From Pseudomonas orientalis (GTDB lineage Bacteria > Pseudomonadota > Gammaproteobacteria > Pseudomonadales > Pseudomonadaceae), in the NCBI RefSeq assembly GCF_002934065.1, contig NZ_CP018049.1, forward strand, positions 246,501 through 310,500: DNA of 64,000 bases, in the 5' to 3' direction. A program made the position numbers and the translations under genes. Of the stretch, positions 1-7,815 are shown one piece after another. The notes under the pieces were generated by a model. The model saw only the letters and a program-made list of their open reading frames with translations. It made no database searches and was not told the DNA's origin. The number at the start of each line of letters is the position of its first letter. Within the stretch, counting starts at the first letter, position 1.

Positions 1-63
1 GTGGTTTCCTTTGTCCTGCTGCTGCTGATCAACTTGTTGCAGCGGCGCATCGAACGTCCATAA
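1..63 (+). CDS. cysT: Sulfate/thiosulfate ABC transporter permease CysT, C-terminal end
   Basis: Only the last 20 codons lie inside the window, ending in TAA. The residues are a hydrophobic helix end followed by a basic tail (LLQRRIERP), as expected for the C-terminus of a CysT/CysU permease. The assignment rests mainly on position: the next gene starts 13 bp downstream and is cysW, and cysT-cysW-cysA is the usual order in pseudomonads. CysT and CysW together form the membrane channel for sulfate. Confidence 0.75.
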   Translation: MVSFVLLLLINLLQRRIERP

Positions 64-76
64 GGAGGCGCGGAAC

Positions 77-949
77 ATGTCCCAATCGTCTATATCCGCC
101 GCGTCCTCGGCCAACGCCGCCCGGCGTGGCAGCGCGACCTCGCGACGCGTCCTGATCGGCCTTGGCTGGCTGGTGTTTGCCCTGTTCCTGCTGCTGCCGC
201 TGCTGATCGTGGTGTCCCAGGGCCTGAAGAACGGCCTCGGCGCGTTCTTCACCGCGATCCTTGAACCGGATGCGCTGTCGGCGCTGAAACTCACGGTGAT
301 CGCTGTGGTGATCTCGGTGCCGCTCAACCTGGTGTTTGGCGTCAGCGCCGCGTGGTGCGTGAGCAAATATTCATTCCGTGGCAAAAGCATCCTGGTGACG
401 CTGATCGACTTGCCGTTCTCGGTGTCCCCGGTGATCGCAGGCCTGGTCTACGTGCTGATGTTCGGCGCCCAGGGCTTCTTCGGCCCCTGGTTGCAGGACC
501 ATGACATCCAGATTGTGTTCGCCTTGCCCGGCATCGTGCTGGCGACCATCTTCGTCACCGTGCCGTTCGTGGCCCGTGAGCTGATCCCGCTGATGCAGGA
601 GCAGGGCACCCAGGAAGAAGAAGCCGCGCGCCTGCTCGGTGCCAACGGCTGGCAGATGTTCTGGCATGTCACCGTCCCGAACATCAAGTGGGGCCTGATC
701 TACGGCGTGGTGCTCTGCACGGCGCGGGCCATGGGGGAGTTCGGCGCGGTGTCGGTGGTGTCCGGCCATATCCGCGGCGTGACCAACACCCTGCCGCTGC
801 ATGTCGAGATTCTCTACAACGAATACAACCACGTCGCCGCCTTCGCGGTGGCCAGCCTGTTGCTGATCCTGGCGCTCTTCATCCTGCTGCTCAAGCAGTG
901 GAGCGAGAACCGAATCAACCGCCTGCGCAACAGCGCCGGTGAGGAATAA
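77..949 (+). CDS. cysW: Sulfate/thiosulfate ABC transporter permease CysW
   Basis: This 290-residue inner-membrane protein pairs with CysT to carry sulfate or thiosulfate into the cytoplasm. It has a short Ser/Ala/Arg-rich cytoplasmic N-terminus, then about six hydrophobic segments starting near residue 25. The EAA loop that docks on the ATPase is visible near residues 180-205 ([19 protein letters not shown]). The [11 protein letters not shown] segment after it is typical of CysW. A strong ribosome-binding site (GGAGG) lies 8 bp before the ATG. It is flanked by cysT and cysA with almost no spacing, so one transcript is likely. In this genus such genes are usually induced by sulfur starvation through CysB; no operator is visible in the part shown. 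Confidence 0.95.
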   Translation: MSQSSISAASSANAARRGSATSRRVLIGLGWLVFALFLLLPLLIVVSQGLKNGLGAFFTAILEPDALSALKLTVIAVVISVPLNLVFGVSAAWCVSKYSFRGKSILVTLIDLPFSVSPVIAGLVYVLMFGAQGFFGPWLQDHDIQIVFALPGIVLATIFVTVPFVARELIPLMQEQGTQEEEAARLLGANGWQMFWHVTVPNIKWGLIYGVVLCTARAMGEFGAVSVVSGHIRGVTNTLPLHVEILYNEYNHVAAFAVASLLLILALFILLLKQWSENRINRLRNSAGEE

Positions 950-952
950 GTC

Positions 953-1933
953 ATGTCGATCGAAGTCCGTAATGTCAGCAAGAACTTCAACGCCTTCAAG
1001 GCCCTGGACAGCATCAACCTGGATATCCAGAGTGGCGAGTTGGTGGCGTTGCTGGGCCCGTCCGGCTGCGGCAAGACCACCTTGCTGCGCATCATTGCAG
1101 GCCTGGAAACCCCGGACGCCGGCAGCATCGTGTTCCACGGCGAGGACGTCTCCGGTCACGATGTGCGTGATCGCAATGTGGGCTTTGTGTTCCAGCACTA
1201 CGCACTGTTCCGCCACATGACCGTGTTTGACAACGTCGCTTTCGGCCTGCGCATGAAGCCGAAAAACCAGCGCCCGACGGAAAGCCAGATCGCGAGCAAG
1301 GTTCACGAGTTGCTGAACATGGTGCAGCTCGACTGGCTGTCTGACCGCTACCCGGAACAACTCTCCGGCGGCCAGCGCCAGCGTATCGCCCTGGCCCGCG
1401 CCCTGGCGGTGGAGCCCAAGGTGCTGCTGCTGGACGAACCCTTCGGCGCCCTCGATGCCAAGGTGCGCAAAGAGCTGCGCCGCTGGCTGGCGCGCCTGCA
1501 TGAAGATATCAACCTGACCTCGGTGTTCGTGACCCACGACCAGGAAGAGGCCATGGAAGTCGCCGACCGTATCGTGGTGATGAACAAGGGCGTGATCGAG
1601 CAGATCGGCTCGCCGGGCGACGTCTACGAAAACCCGGCCAGCGACTTTGTGTACCACTTCCTGGGCGACTCCAACCGCTTGCATCTGGGCGAGGACAAAC
1701 ACCTGCTGTTCCGCCCGCACGAGGTGTCGCTGTCACGGCATGAGCTTGAAGATCACCACGCAGCTGAGGTGCGGGACATCCGGCCGCTGGGCGCGACTAC
1801 TCGCGTGACCCTCAAGGTAGAAGGCCAGCCCGAGCTGATCGAAGCCGAAGTGGTGAAGGACCACGACAGCCTGACCGGCCTGACCCGTGGCGAAACCCTG
1901 TTCTTCAAACCCAAGGTCTGGCAAAAAGCCTGA
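953..1933 (+). CDS. cysA: Sulfate/thiosulfate ABC transporter ATPase CysA
   Basis: The ATPase of the sulfate importer, 326 residues, at the cytoplasmic face of CysT-CysW. Walker A is [11 protein letters not shown] near residue 37, the signature is [13 protein letters not shown] near 135, and Walker B is [15 protein letters not shown], followed by the THDQEEAM switch region. About 90 C-terminal residues after the nucleotide-binding domain form the regulatory TOBE-like region seen in CysA. It starts 3 bp after the cysW stop, with GAGG upstream of the ATG. A REPIN follows 8 bp after the stop and probably marks the end of the operon. Confidence 0.95.
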   Translation: MSIEVRNVSKNFNAFKALDSINLDIQSGELVALLGPSGCGKTTLLRIIAGLETPDAGSIVFHGEDVSGHDVRDRNVGFVFQHYALFRHMTVFDNVAFGLRMKPKNQRPTESQIASKVHELLNMVQLDWLSDRYPEQLSGGQRQRIALARALAVEPKVLLLDEPFGALDAKVRKELRRWLARLHEDINLTSVFVTHDQEEAMEVADRIVVMNKGVIEQIGSPGDVYENPASDFVYHFLGDSNRLHLGEDKHLLFRPHEVSLSRHELEDHHAAEVRDIRPLGATTRVTLKVEGQPELIEAEVVKDHDSLTGLTRGETLFFKPKVWQKA

Positions 1934-1941
1934 GCTACCAA

Positions 1942-2030
1942 TGTGGGAGGGGGCTTGCCCCCGATAGCGGTGTGTCAGTCACACATATGCTGACTGATCC
2001 ACCGCCATCGGGGGCAAGCCCCCTCCCACA
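1942..2030. repeat. REPIN (inverted REP pair)
   Basis: Two REP palindromes (TGTGGGAGGGGGCTTGCCCC and its complement) face each other across a short spacer containing GTCAGTCAC / CTGACTGA. The pair fills the gap between convergent cysA and the DUF962 gene, ending 1 bp from the latter's stop codon. It can fold into a large RNA hairpin and may act as a bidirectional 3' end. Confidence 0.9.
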
Positions 2031-2031
2031 T

Positions 2032-2559
2032 TTAGATCCCGCTGGGTTTGAGATCGCGGCGTGCCACCGGGCCTGAGCGTTGCTCAATCTGCTGCTTCAG
2101 CGCCTGGCGCAACCCCAGCGCAAACGCCAGCTCCGCCACCACAAACAGCGGCCCCACGATCAGCCCGGATACATCATCAACGAACGCCGGCTTCCGGCCT
2201 TCGTAGTAATGCCCGACAAACTGAATCACCCAGCCCACCACAAACATCCCGATACCGCTGCTCAACCACACCGTCGTGTTCTGCGCCGCCAGCACGTGGC
2301 CGGCCCATACCGACAAGCCCATCAGCAACGTCATCAAGAGTCCCAGGGCCAGTTCCAGGCGCAGGTAAAACCATGCCGAAAACAGCGCCAGCAGCACCGC
2401 CGGGGAAACCCACAGCGCACCCACCGGCCATTCGGGGCGTGACAGCAGCACGGCGACCGCTACCACGATCAAGGGAATGCCGATGAAATGGCTGGCGATA
2501 TTGCGTGGGTCGCGGTGGTAGGCGGCGTATTGACTGAGGTGGTCGACGAGGCTTTTCAT
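2032..2559 (-). CDS. DUF962/Mpo1-like membrane protein
   Basis: A 175-residue membrane protein of the DUF962 (YGL010w/Mpo1-like) family. The N-terminal signature YHRDPRNIASHFIGIPL is clear, as is the second conserved segment QFVGHYYEGRKPAF, with four or five hydrophobic helices around them. Yeast Mpo1 is an iron-dependent dioxygenase acting on 2-hydroxy fatty acids; the His-rich conserved segments are compatible with that, but no bacterial function can be read from the sequence. The start is the ATG at 2559 because AGGAGG sits 7 bp upstream; an upstream in-frame start lacks such a site. Divergent from the Crp-type regulator, 83 bp away. Confidence 0.85.
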   Translation of the reverse strand: MKSLVDHLSQYAAYHRDPRNIASHFIGIPLIVVAVAVLLSRPEWPVGALWVSPAVLLALFSAWFYLRLELALGLLMTLLMGLSVWAGHVLAAQNTTVWLSSGIGMFVVGWVIQFVGHYYEGRKPAFVDDVSGLIVGPLFVVAELAFALGLRQALKQQIEQRSGPVARRDLKPSGI

Positions 2560-2642
2560 TGTTGTTCCTCCTGTAGGATGTTTGATCATGCCCTGTCAGT
2601 CGGCGCCTAACTGTCAACTGGGCGACAATCTTCGGAGTTCCC

Positions 2643-3329
2643 ATGGACACAGGCAAATGGCACGCGCACCTGGCCGGCGGCCACTGGTTTGGCCATCTGC
2701 CTGCAGACTTGCAGCATAGCCTGCTGGCGGCGGCGCGGGTGCGCACGCTGACGGCGGGGCAGTTTCTATTCAAACGCGGCGATCCGCCGTGTGGCCTGTA
2801 TGCGGTGCTGGAAGGGACGGTGCGCATCAGCGCGGTGAATGCCCAGGGCAAGGAAGCGGTGCTGAGCCTGGTGGAGACGCCTCACTGGTTCGGCGAGATC
2901 TGCCTGTTCGACAACCTGCCGCGCACCCACGATGCGCTCGCCACGGGCCCTTGCACGCTGGCGCAGGTGCCGCAGGCGGCGATGCTCGGCATGCTCGAGC
3001 GGCACCCGGCGTATTGGCGCGATGTGGCCCTGTTGATGAGCCACAAGCTGCGCCTGTCGTTGATCAATATCGAACAGATGAGCCTGATGCCCGCGTCGGC
3101 GCGGCTGGCCCATCGGCTGCTGATGATTGCTCAGGGTTACGGTGAGCGAACGCAGGCGCGCCGGGTGTTGCAACTGCCCCAGGAGGACCTGGCGGCGATG
3201 CTCGGCCTGTCGCGCCAGACCACCAACAGCCTGCTCAGGGCACTGGAGCAACAGGGCGTGCTCGGCCTGAGCTACGGGGCCATCGAGATTCTCGACCTCA
3301 ATGGCCTGCGGCTGGCTGCCGGCCTATGA
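2643..3329 (+). CDS. Crp/Fnr-family transcriptional regulator
   Basis: A 228-residue cytoplasmic regulator with an N-terminal cyclic-nucleotide-binding-type beta barrel (about residues 20-135; core GDPPCGLYAVLEGTVRI and FGEICLFDNLPRTHDALA) and a C-terminal Crp-type winged helix (recognition region EDLAAMLGLSRQTTNSLLRALE near 180-200). There is no N-terminal Cys cluster, so it is not an Fe-S oxygen sensor like Fnr; the ligand is unknown. It is divergent from the DUF962 gene, a candidate target, and convergent with the hydroxyisourate hydrolase gene, overlapping its stop by 6 bp. Confidence 0.9.
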   Translation: MDTGKWHAHLAGGHWFGHLPADLQHSLLAAARVRTLTAGQFLFKRGDPPCGLYAVLEGTVRISAVNAQGKEAVLSLVETPHWFGEICLFDNLPRTHDALATGPCTLAQVPQAAMLGMLERHPAYWRDVALLMSHKLRLSLINIEQMSLMPASARLAHRLLMIAQGYGERTQARRVLQLPQEDLAAMLGLSRQTTNSLLRALEQQGVLGLSYGAIEILDLNGLRLAAGL

Positions 3330-3734
3330 ACCGCGATAGGTGGAGAAGCCGTAAGGGCTGAGCAGCAGCGGGATGTGGTAGTGCTGATCAGCCTGCTTGA
3401 CCTGGAAAATCACCGGCACTTCGGGGAAGAAGGTTTCGCGGTTGGCGTGCTTGTAATAGTCGCCGGTCTTGAACACCACGCGGTACTCGCCCGGTTTCAT
3501 GCTGCGATCAGCGGGAAACAGTTCGGCGATGCGCCCCTGTTCGTTGGTCACGCCCTGGGACAGCGATTGCCATTGGTCGCCCACGTGTTCTTCCAGGGTG
3601 ACGTTGACGCCGGCGCTCGGCAGGCCGTTTTCCAGGTTGAGCACATGCACGCTCAGCGGGTTGCCGGCGGCCATGGCCAGGGTGCACAGGCCGCTCAGGC
3701 TGAGGGCGGCGAGGGTCATGCTGAGGGTTTTCAT
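3324..3734 (-). CDS. Periplasmic 5-hydroxyisourate hydrolase (transthyretin-like)
   Basis: 136 residues with a Sec signal peptide (MKTLSMTLAALSL... to about residue 22, cleaving after AMA). The mature part is the transthyretin-like fold: LSVHVLNLENGLPSAGV at the N-terminus, QHYHIPLLLSPYGFSTYRGS at the end. The two active-site histidines and the C-terminal YRGS tetrapeptide that defines hydroxyisourate hydrolases are both present. The family hydrolyses 5-hydroxyisourate in the urate pathway. No uricase or OHCU decarboxylase lies nearby, and the protein is exported, as in the Salmonella transthyretin-like protein. The ATG at 3734 has GGA upstream and gives a proper signal peptide; a start 33 bp earlier does not. 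Confidence 0.88.
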   Translation of the reverse strand: MKTLSMTLAALSLSGLCTLAMAAGNPLSVHVLNLENGLPSAGVNVTLEEHVGDQWQSLSQGVTNEQGRIAELFPADRSMKPGEYRVVFKTGDYYKHANRETFFPEVPVIFQVKQADQHYHIPLLLSPYGFSTYRGS

Positions 3735-3763
3735 CGTGAAGTCCTTTTTTGACAGAGGTGGTA

Positions 3764-4237
3764 TCAAGGGGTGATTTTCAGGCCCAGTTGCTCGGCGGCC
3801 TGTACGGCGCAGGCTTCGTCCTGCGCGGCGCCGCCGGCACCGGCGATGCCCAGTGCGCCGACCAGCTCGGCGTCGGCGAACAGCGGCACGCCACCGCCGA
3901 GCAACAGCAACTCGGGCAAGCTGTTAAGGTTGGCGGCCTCGGGGTTGTTGCGCGCGCGCTCGGCGAACAGCCGGGTCGGGGTTTTGCTCGACAGCGCCGT
4001 GTAGGCCTTGCGCTGGCTGGCGAGGCTGTTGTGTGGGCCGACGCCGTCGGCGCGCAGGCTCAGCAACAGGTTGCCGCCACGGTCGAGCACGGTCAGCGCG
4101 GCGGTGCAGTGCGCCAGGCCGGCATCGGCCAATTGGCGTGCGGTGCGCAGATCCAGCTCGGCGTGACGTGGCAGTTGCGGCGTGGCCTGGGCGGCAGTCG
4201 CCACGGCGAGGCTCAGGAACAAGGCAGTGCGAAACAT
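3764..4237 (-). CDS. Exported GlcG/HbpS-like (DUF336) protein
   Basis: A 157-residue protein of the GlcG/HbpS family (older name DUF336). It begins with a signal peptide (MFRTALFLSLAVATAAQA) and carries the family core: LTVLDRGGNLLLSLRADGV, then ASQRKAYTALSSKTPT, and a Gly-rich ending GALGIAGAGGAAQDE. HbpS relatives bind haem or cobalamin-type ligands; the role here is unknown. Its stop is 29 bp before the hydroxyisourate hydrolase start on the same strand, so the two probably form an operon of small exported proteins. The ATG at 4237 is chosen because it begins the signal peptide and has GGAG in front. Confidence 0.8.
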   Translation of the reverse strand: MFRTALFLSLAVATAAQATPQLPRHAELDLRTARQLADAGLAHCTAALTVLDRGGNLLLSLRADGVGPHNSLASQRKAYTALSSKTPTRLFAERARNNPEAANLNSLPELLLLGGGVPLFADAELVGALGIAGAGGAAQDEACAVQAAEQLGLKITP

Positions 4238-4337
4238 GGTGAGGGCTCCAGAAGGCAGGCCGTCACGGTAGCCAGTGGACGTGGTCAAAAGCCGCACAAT
4301 TTGATGACAGGTTTGTAATCAAACCCAGAGGTAAGGC

Positions 4338-4703
4338 ATGCAGGTGTTGTTAGTGGAAGACCAGCCGCAACTGGCGCAACGCATGGCCCAGGGCCTGAGC
4401 GAGGCGGGTTTCGGCGTTGAAGTGGCGGCCAACGGCATGGCGGCGCAGCGCTTTGTGGAAAGCACCGAGTACGACCTGGTGATCCTGGACGTGATGCTGC
4501 CGGGCCTGAATGCGTGGAAGTTGCAGCAGGCGATTCGCCAGCGCGGAGAAACCCCCGTGCTGTTCCTGACCACGCCTGATGGGATTGAAGATCGGCTGCG
4601 AGGGTTGGAATTGCATGAAGACGATTACTTGCTCAAGCCGTTTGACGCCAAGGTGTTGGTGGCGCGGGTGAGGAAATTGTTGCGGCGTGATCGGGGGCGG
4701 TGA
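4338..4703 (+). CDS. Orphan response-regulator receiver domain
   Basis: 121 residues forming a complete CheY-like receiver: acidic pair E7-D8, phosphorylatable D51 in LVILDVMLPG, conserved Thr in VLFLTTPDG, and the Lys of LLKPFD near 101. It resembles the N-terminal half of OmpR/CopR-type regulators (GLELHEDDYLLKPF), but the protein stops at LRRDRGR, exactly where the linker to a winged helix would begin. No DNA-binding domain follows in any frame and no histidine kinase is nearby. A REP pair starts about 30 bp after the stop. It could be a stand-alone phospho-receiver or a truncated full-length regulator. Divergent from the GlcG-like gene. Confidence 0.85.
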   Translation: MQVLLVEDQPQLAQRMAQGLSEAGFGVEVAANGMAAQRFVESTEYDLVILDVMLPGLNAWKLQQAIRQRGETPVLFLTTPDGIEDRLRGLELHEDDYLLKPFDAKVLVARVRKLLRRDRGR

Positions 4704-4734
4704 TTGATCCGGGATTTGCAGAGCCTCAAAGACC

Positions 4735-4811
4735 GCTATCGGGGGCAAGCCCCCTCCCACACTTAAATGTATTCACAGTTCAAATGTGGGAGGGGGCTTG
4801 CCCCCGATGAG
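4735..4811. repeat. REP pair, tail-to-tail
   Basis: Two REP palindromes in the order complement then forward, separated by a 22-bp AT-rich spacer (TATTCACAGTTCAAA core). This is the opposite arrangement to the REPIN at 1942. It lies between the convergent receiver gene and the AraC-family gene. The spacer is almost the same as in the pair at 10689. Confidence 0.88.
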
Positions 4812-4836
4812 GCCCTCAAAAACACCCCCCATTCCC

Positions 4837-5841
4837 CTACCGCAACCCATCCCGAAACTGCCCCGGCGTCATCCCCGTCCAGCGCTTGAACGCCCGGTTG
4901 AAACTGCTGGTATCGGCAAACCCCAGCAAATGACTGATCTCGGCCAATGAACACTGCGGGTCGCGCAGGTGCAACAGCGCCAGGTTCTGCCGGCATTCAT
5001 TGAGCAACGCGTCAAACCGGCAACCTTCATCCGCCAGGTGCCGCTGCAGGCTGCGCAGACTCAAATGCAACGCCTGGGCGATCCGCTCCGCGCCGGGTTC
5101 GCCGTCGGGCAGTTGCGCCTCGATGGCGGCGCGCACCTTGCGCTCCCAGGTCAGCGGCTGCAGTTGCGCCAGGGTGCGCTTGAGCACGGTTTCATTGTGT
5201 TCGGCCAACTCCGGGTTGGCATCGTCCAGGTGGCTGTCGAAGTCCTGGGCGGCGAACTCCAGGCGGTCTTCCTCGGCGCCAAAGAATACCGGTGCGCGAA
5301 ACACCGTGTGCCAGGGCGCGGGGTCGAACGGTTCCGGGCGCTGCAGGTAAACCGCCAGCGGTGCATAGTCGCGCCCCAGGCGATTGCGGCAGGTGCGCAC
5401 ATAGATCGCCGCAAACGCATCAATGGCTTCCAGCGCCGGCGCCGGGCTGCCTTCGGGTTGCAGCAGGCGAAAACGGTAGCAGTCGCCGTGTCGGCTCAAC
5501 TCCAGGCTCAGGGCATCGCTGACCACCTGGTGATAGCGCACGATGCGTTCGAACACTTCGCGCAAACTGCCGCTGGCCACCAGCGCGTAACCCAATGCAT
5601 GAAAGGTCGTGGGGCTGACAAACCGCGACACCCGCAAGCCAATCGCCGGGTCGCCACTGGCCTGCACCGCCAGTGCCCACAGGCGCGTAGTGGCCGACAA
5701 TGGGTAGCGTGCGTTTGGGTCGTCCATCAGCAACGGGTCGAGCCCGGCCTCAAGGCACAGCGCGGCGCTGTCCAGGCCCAGGGCCTCGAGTTGCTTGCGC
5801 AGGGCGCGGGTCCAGCTGGCGAGGGAAGTCGGTTCAGTCAT
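4837..5841 (-). CDS. AraC-family transcriptional regulator
   Basis: 334 residues: an N-terminal arabinose-binding-type sensor of the OruR/Arabinose_bd kind (about residues 20-205; FHALGYALVASGSLREVFERIVRYH is a typical stretch) and a C-terminal double helix-turn-helix (about 235-334) with the AraC signature in SLAEISHLLGFADTSSFNRAFKRWTG and ending MTPGQFR. The ligand is unknown. It is divergently transcribed from the desaturase-like gene about 100 bp away, which is its most likely target. The start codon lacks a good ribosome-binding site, so the exact N-terminus is uncertain. Confidence 0.9.
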   Translation of the reverse strand: MTEPTSLASWTRALRKQLEALGLDSAALCLEAGLDPLLMDDPNARYPLSATTRLWALAVQASGDPAIGLRVSRFVSPTTFHALGYALVASGSLREVFERIVRYHQVVSDALSLELSRHGDCYRFRLLQPEGSPAPALEAIDAFAAIYVRTCRNRLGRDYAPLAVYLQRPEPFDPAPWHTVFRAPVFFGAEEDRLEFAAQDFDSHLDDANPELAEHNETVLKRTLAQLQPLTWERKVRAAIEAQLPDGEPGAERIAQALHLSLRSLQRHLADEGCRFDALLNECRQNLALLHLRDPQCSLAEISHLLGFADTSSFNRAFKRWTGMTPGQFRDGLR

Positions 5842-5942
5842 GGCGATTGGCGCTTGCGGTCAACAGGTTGGCGTGCGGAGCTAGCGGCCTGCGCCAGGGT
5901 TGGGTGCAGGATGCAGGCATCACTCCACAAGAGAATGGAAGC

Positions 5943-7013
5943 ATGGACGGTACTTGTGCAAGTCCCCAGCAGATGAACGCGCAACAGCGTTCGGCGCATA
6001 TCCGCGAGGTGGTGCTGGCCGAGGGCGCGCGCCTGCGCCAGCGGCATCCCTGGCTGCTGCATCAGGACGCGCTGGGCGCGGGCATCCTGGCGTTCGCTTG
6101 GGTCGGCATGCTGGGTTCGGCGGCGCTGTATATCAGCGGTCATATGAACTGGTGGGTATGCCTGCTGCTCAATGCGTTCTTTGCCTCACTCACCCATGAG
6201 CTGGAACACGACCTGATCCACAGCATGTACTTTCGCAAGCAGCGCGTGCCCCACAACCTGATGATGGGCCTGGTGTGGCTGGCGCGGCCGAGCACGATCA
6301 ACCCGTGGATTCGCCGGCACCTGCACCTCAATCATCACAAGGTCTCCGGCACCGAGGCCGATGTGGAAGAGCGTGCCATCACCAACGGCGAGCCCTGGGG
6401 CATCGCGCGGTTGCTGATGGTGGGCGACAACATGATGTCCGCCATGATCCGCCTGCTGCGCGCGAGGACCTGGCCGCACAGGTTCAGCATCCTCAAGCGG
6501 GTATTGTTGGTGTACGCACCGCTGGCGCTGCTGCATTGGGGCGCGTGGTACATCTTCCTCGGTTTTCATGCCGCCAACGGCATCGCCGGTCTGGTGGGCG
6601 CGCCCATCGACTGGTCAGCCGGGACGCTGCAGATGATGCAGGTGATCGATATCGCAGCGGTGGTGATCATCGGCCCCAACGTGCTGCGCACCTTTTGCCT
6701 GCACTTCGTCAGTTCCAACATGCATTACTACGGCGATGTGGAGCCGGGCAATGTGATCCAGCAGACCCAGGTGCTCAACCCCTGGTGGATGTGGCCGTTG
6801 CAGGCGTTCTGTTTCAATTTCGGCAGCACCCACGGCATCCACCATTTCGTGGTGAAGGAGCCGTTCTATATCCGCCAGATGACGGTCAGGGTGGCGCACA
6901 AGGTCATGGCCGAGATGGGCGTGCGCTTCAATGATTTCGGCACCTTTGCGCGGGCCAATCGGTTTGAACGCGAAGAGCAACCGGACAGCGACCTCGCGTT
7001 CAGCAAGCAATGA
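5943..7013 (+). CDS. Membrane fatty-acid-desaturase-like protein
   Basis: A 356-residue integral membrane di-iron enzyme of the fatty acid desaturase superfamily. All three histidine boxes are visible: HELEHDLIH near residue 85, HLHLNHHK near 125, and HGIHHF near 300, plus FCLHFVSSNMHYY. Hydrophobic helices lie between the boxes. The superfamily includes acyl-lipid desaturases and hydroxylases, and the substrate cannot be read off. The ATG at 5943 has GGAAG upstream; the frame is open further 5' but that part overlaps the divergent AraC gene and is not expected to be coding. The last 14 bp overlap the end of atsC on the opposite strand. Confidence 0.85.
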   Translation: MDGTCASPQQMNAQQRSAHIREVVLAEGARLRQRHPWLLHQDALGAGILAFAWVGMLGSAALYISGHMNWWVCLLLNAFFASLTHELEHDLIHSMYFRKQRVPHNLMMGLVWLARPSTINPWIRRHLHLNHHKVSGTEADVEERAITNGEPWGIARLLMVGDNMMSAMIRLLRARTWPHRFSILKRVLLVYAPLALLHWGAWYIFLGFHAANGIAGLVGAPIDWSAGTLQMMQVIDIAAVVIIGPNVLRTFCLHFVSSNMHYYGDVEPGNVIQQTQVLNPWWMWPLQAFCFNFGSTHGIHHFVVKEPFYIRQMTVRVAHKVMAEMGVRFNDFGTFARANRFEREEQPDSDLAFSKQ

Positions 7014-7815
7014 ATGCCAGCGGCAGGTCGCGGATCTGTTCGCGCACCGGTGGCTGGTAGTGATCGTCGCTGATCAGTTCATGCAGCAGTTCTTCGCGCA
7101 GTTGGTGGAATTCAAAGCTGCTGCGCTGGCGCGGATGGGGCAGGGCGATCTCGACCACCTGCTTGATCCGCCCGGGCCGGGGCTCCATCACCACCACGCG
7201 GTCGGCGAGGAAAATCGCCTCTTCCACATCGTGGGTCACCAACACCGTAGTGATTTTGGCGCGGGCGCGAATCGCCAGCAGTTCGTCCTGCATCTGCTGG
7301 CGGGTCAGCGCATCCAGCGCGCCGAACGGCTCGTCCAGCAGCAGAATCCGTGGGCTGGCCACCAGGCCACGGGCGATCGCTACCCGTTGCGCCATGCCGC
7401 CGGACAGTTGGTGGGGATAGGCGCGGGTGAAATCGGTGAGGCCCACCAGTTCGATAAAGTCGCCAATGCGTCGGCTGCGCTCGGCCTCGCTCAAGGGCTC
7501 ATTGACCAGGCCCAGGCCGATGTTCTGCGCCACCGTCAGCCAGGGGAACAAGCGGTGTTCCTGGAACACGATGCCGCGTTCGCTGCCGATGCCGCTCACG
7601 GCTTTGCCATCGACCTGAATCTGCCCGCGAAACTGCGTATCCAGCCCCACCAGCAAGCGTAAAAGCGTGGACTTGCCGCAGCCGCTCGAACCGACAATCG
7701 CCACAAATTCGCCCTCGGCAATCTCCAGGTTGAATTCGCGGATGGCTTCCAGCTCGACGCCATCCACCTCGAAGGACTTGCCCACATGGTTGAAGCTGAC
7801 AATCGGTGCGTTCAT
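7000..7815 (-). CDS. atsC: Sulfate-ester ABC transporter ATPase (AtsC-like)
   Basis: A 271-residue ATPase of the SsuB/TauB subfamily. Walker A is GSSGCGKSTLLRLL near residue 40, the signature is LSGGMAQRVAIARGL, and Walker B is [20 protein letters not shown]. It overlaps the end of the atsB-like gene by 4 bp (ATGA), indicating coupled translation. AtsRBC in Pseudomonas is an importer for alkyl and aryl sulfate esters repressed by sulfate. The Ats name is inferred from the double-length permease, the divergent binding-protein gene and the nearby atsK; by itself the protein could serve any sulfonate-type importer. Confidence 0.8.
   Translation of the reverse strand: MNAPIVSFNHVGKSFEVDGVELEAIREFNLEIAEGEFVAIVGSSGCGKSTLLRLLVGLDTQFRGQIQVDGKAVSGIGSERGIVFQEHRLFPWLTVAQNIGLGLVNEPLSEAERSRRIGDFIELVGLTDFTRAYPHQLSGGMAQRVAIARGLVASPRILLLDEPFGALDALTRQQMQDELLAIRARAKITTVLVTHDVEEAIFLADRVVVMEPRPGRIKQVVEIALPHPRQRSSFEFHQLREELLHELISDDHYQPPVREQIRDLPLAFIAC

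Noticed and set aside
371..1720. 449-codon open frame on the minus strand over cysW-cysA
   Set aside because: Shadow frame of two clearly recognisable sulfate-transport genes; composition is atypical (His/Gln/Ala).
5700..5942. N-terminal extension of the desaturase-like gene
   Set aside because: The open stretch is antisense to the AraC gene start and the Arg/Gly-rich product has no desaturase character; the ATG at 5943 has a ribosome-binding site.
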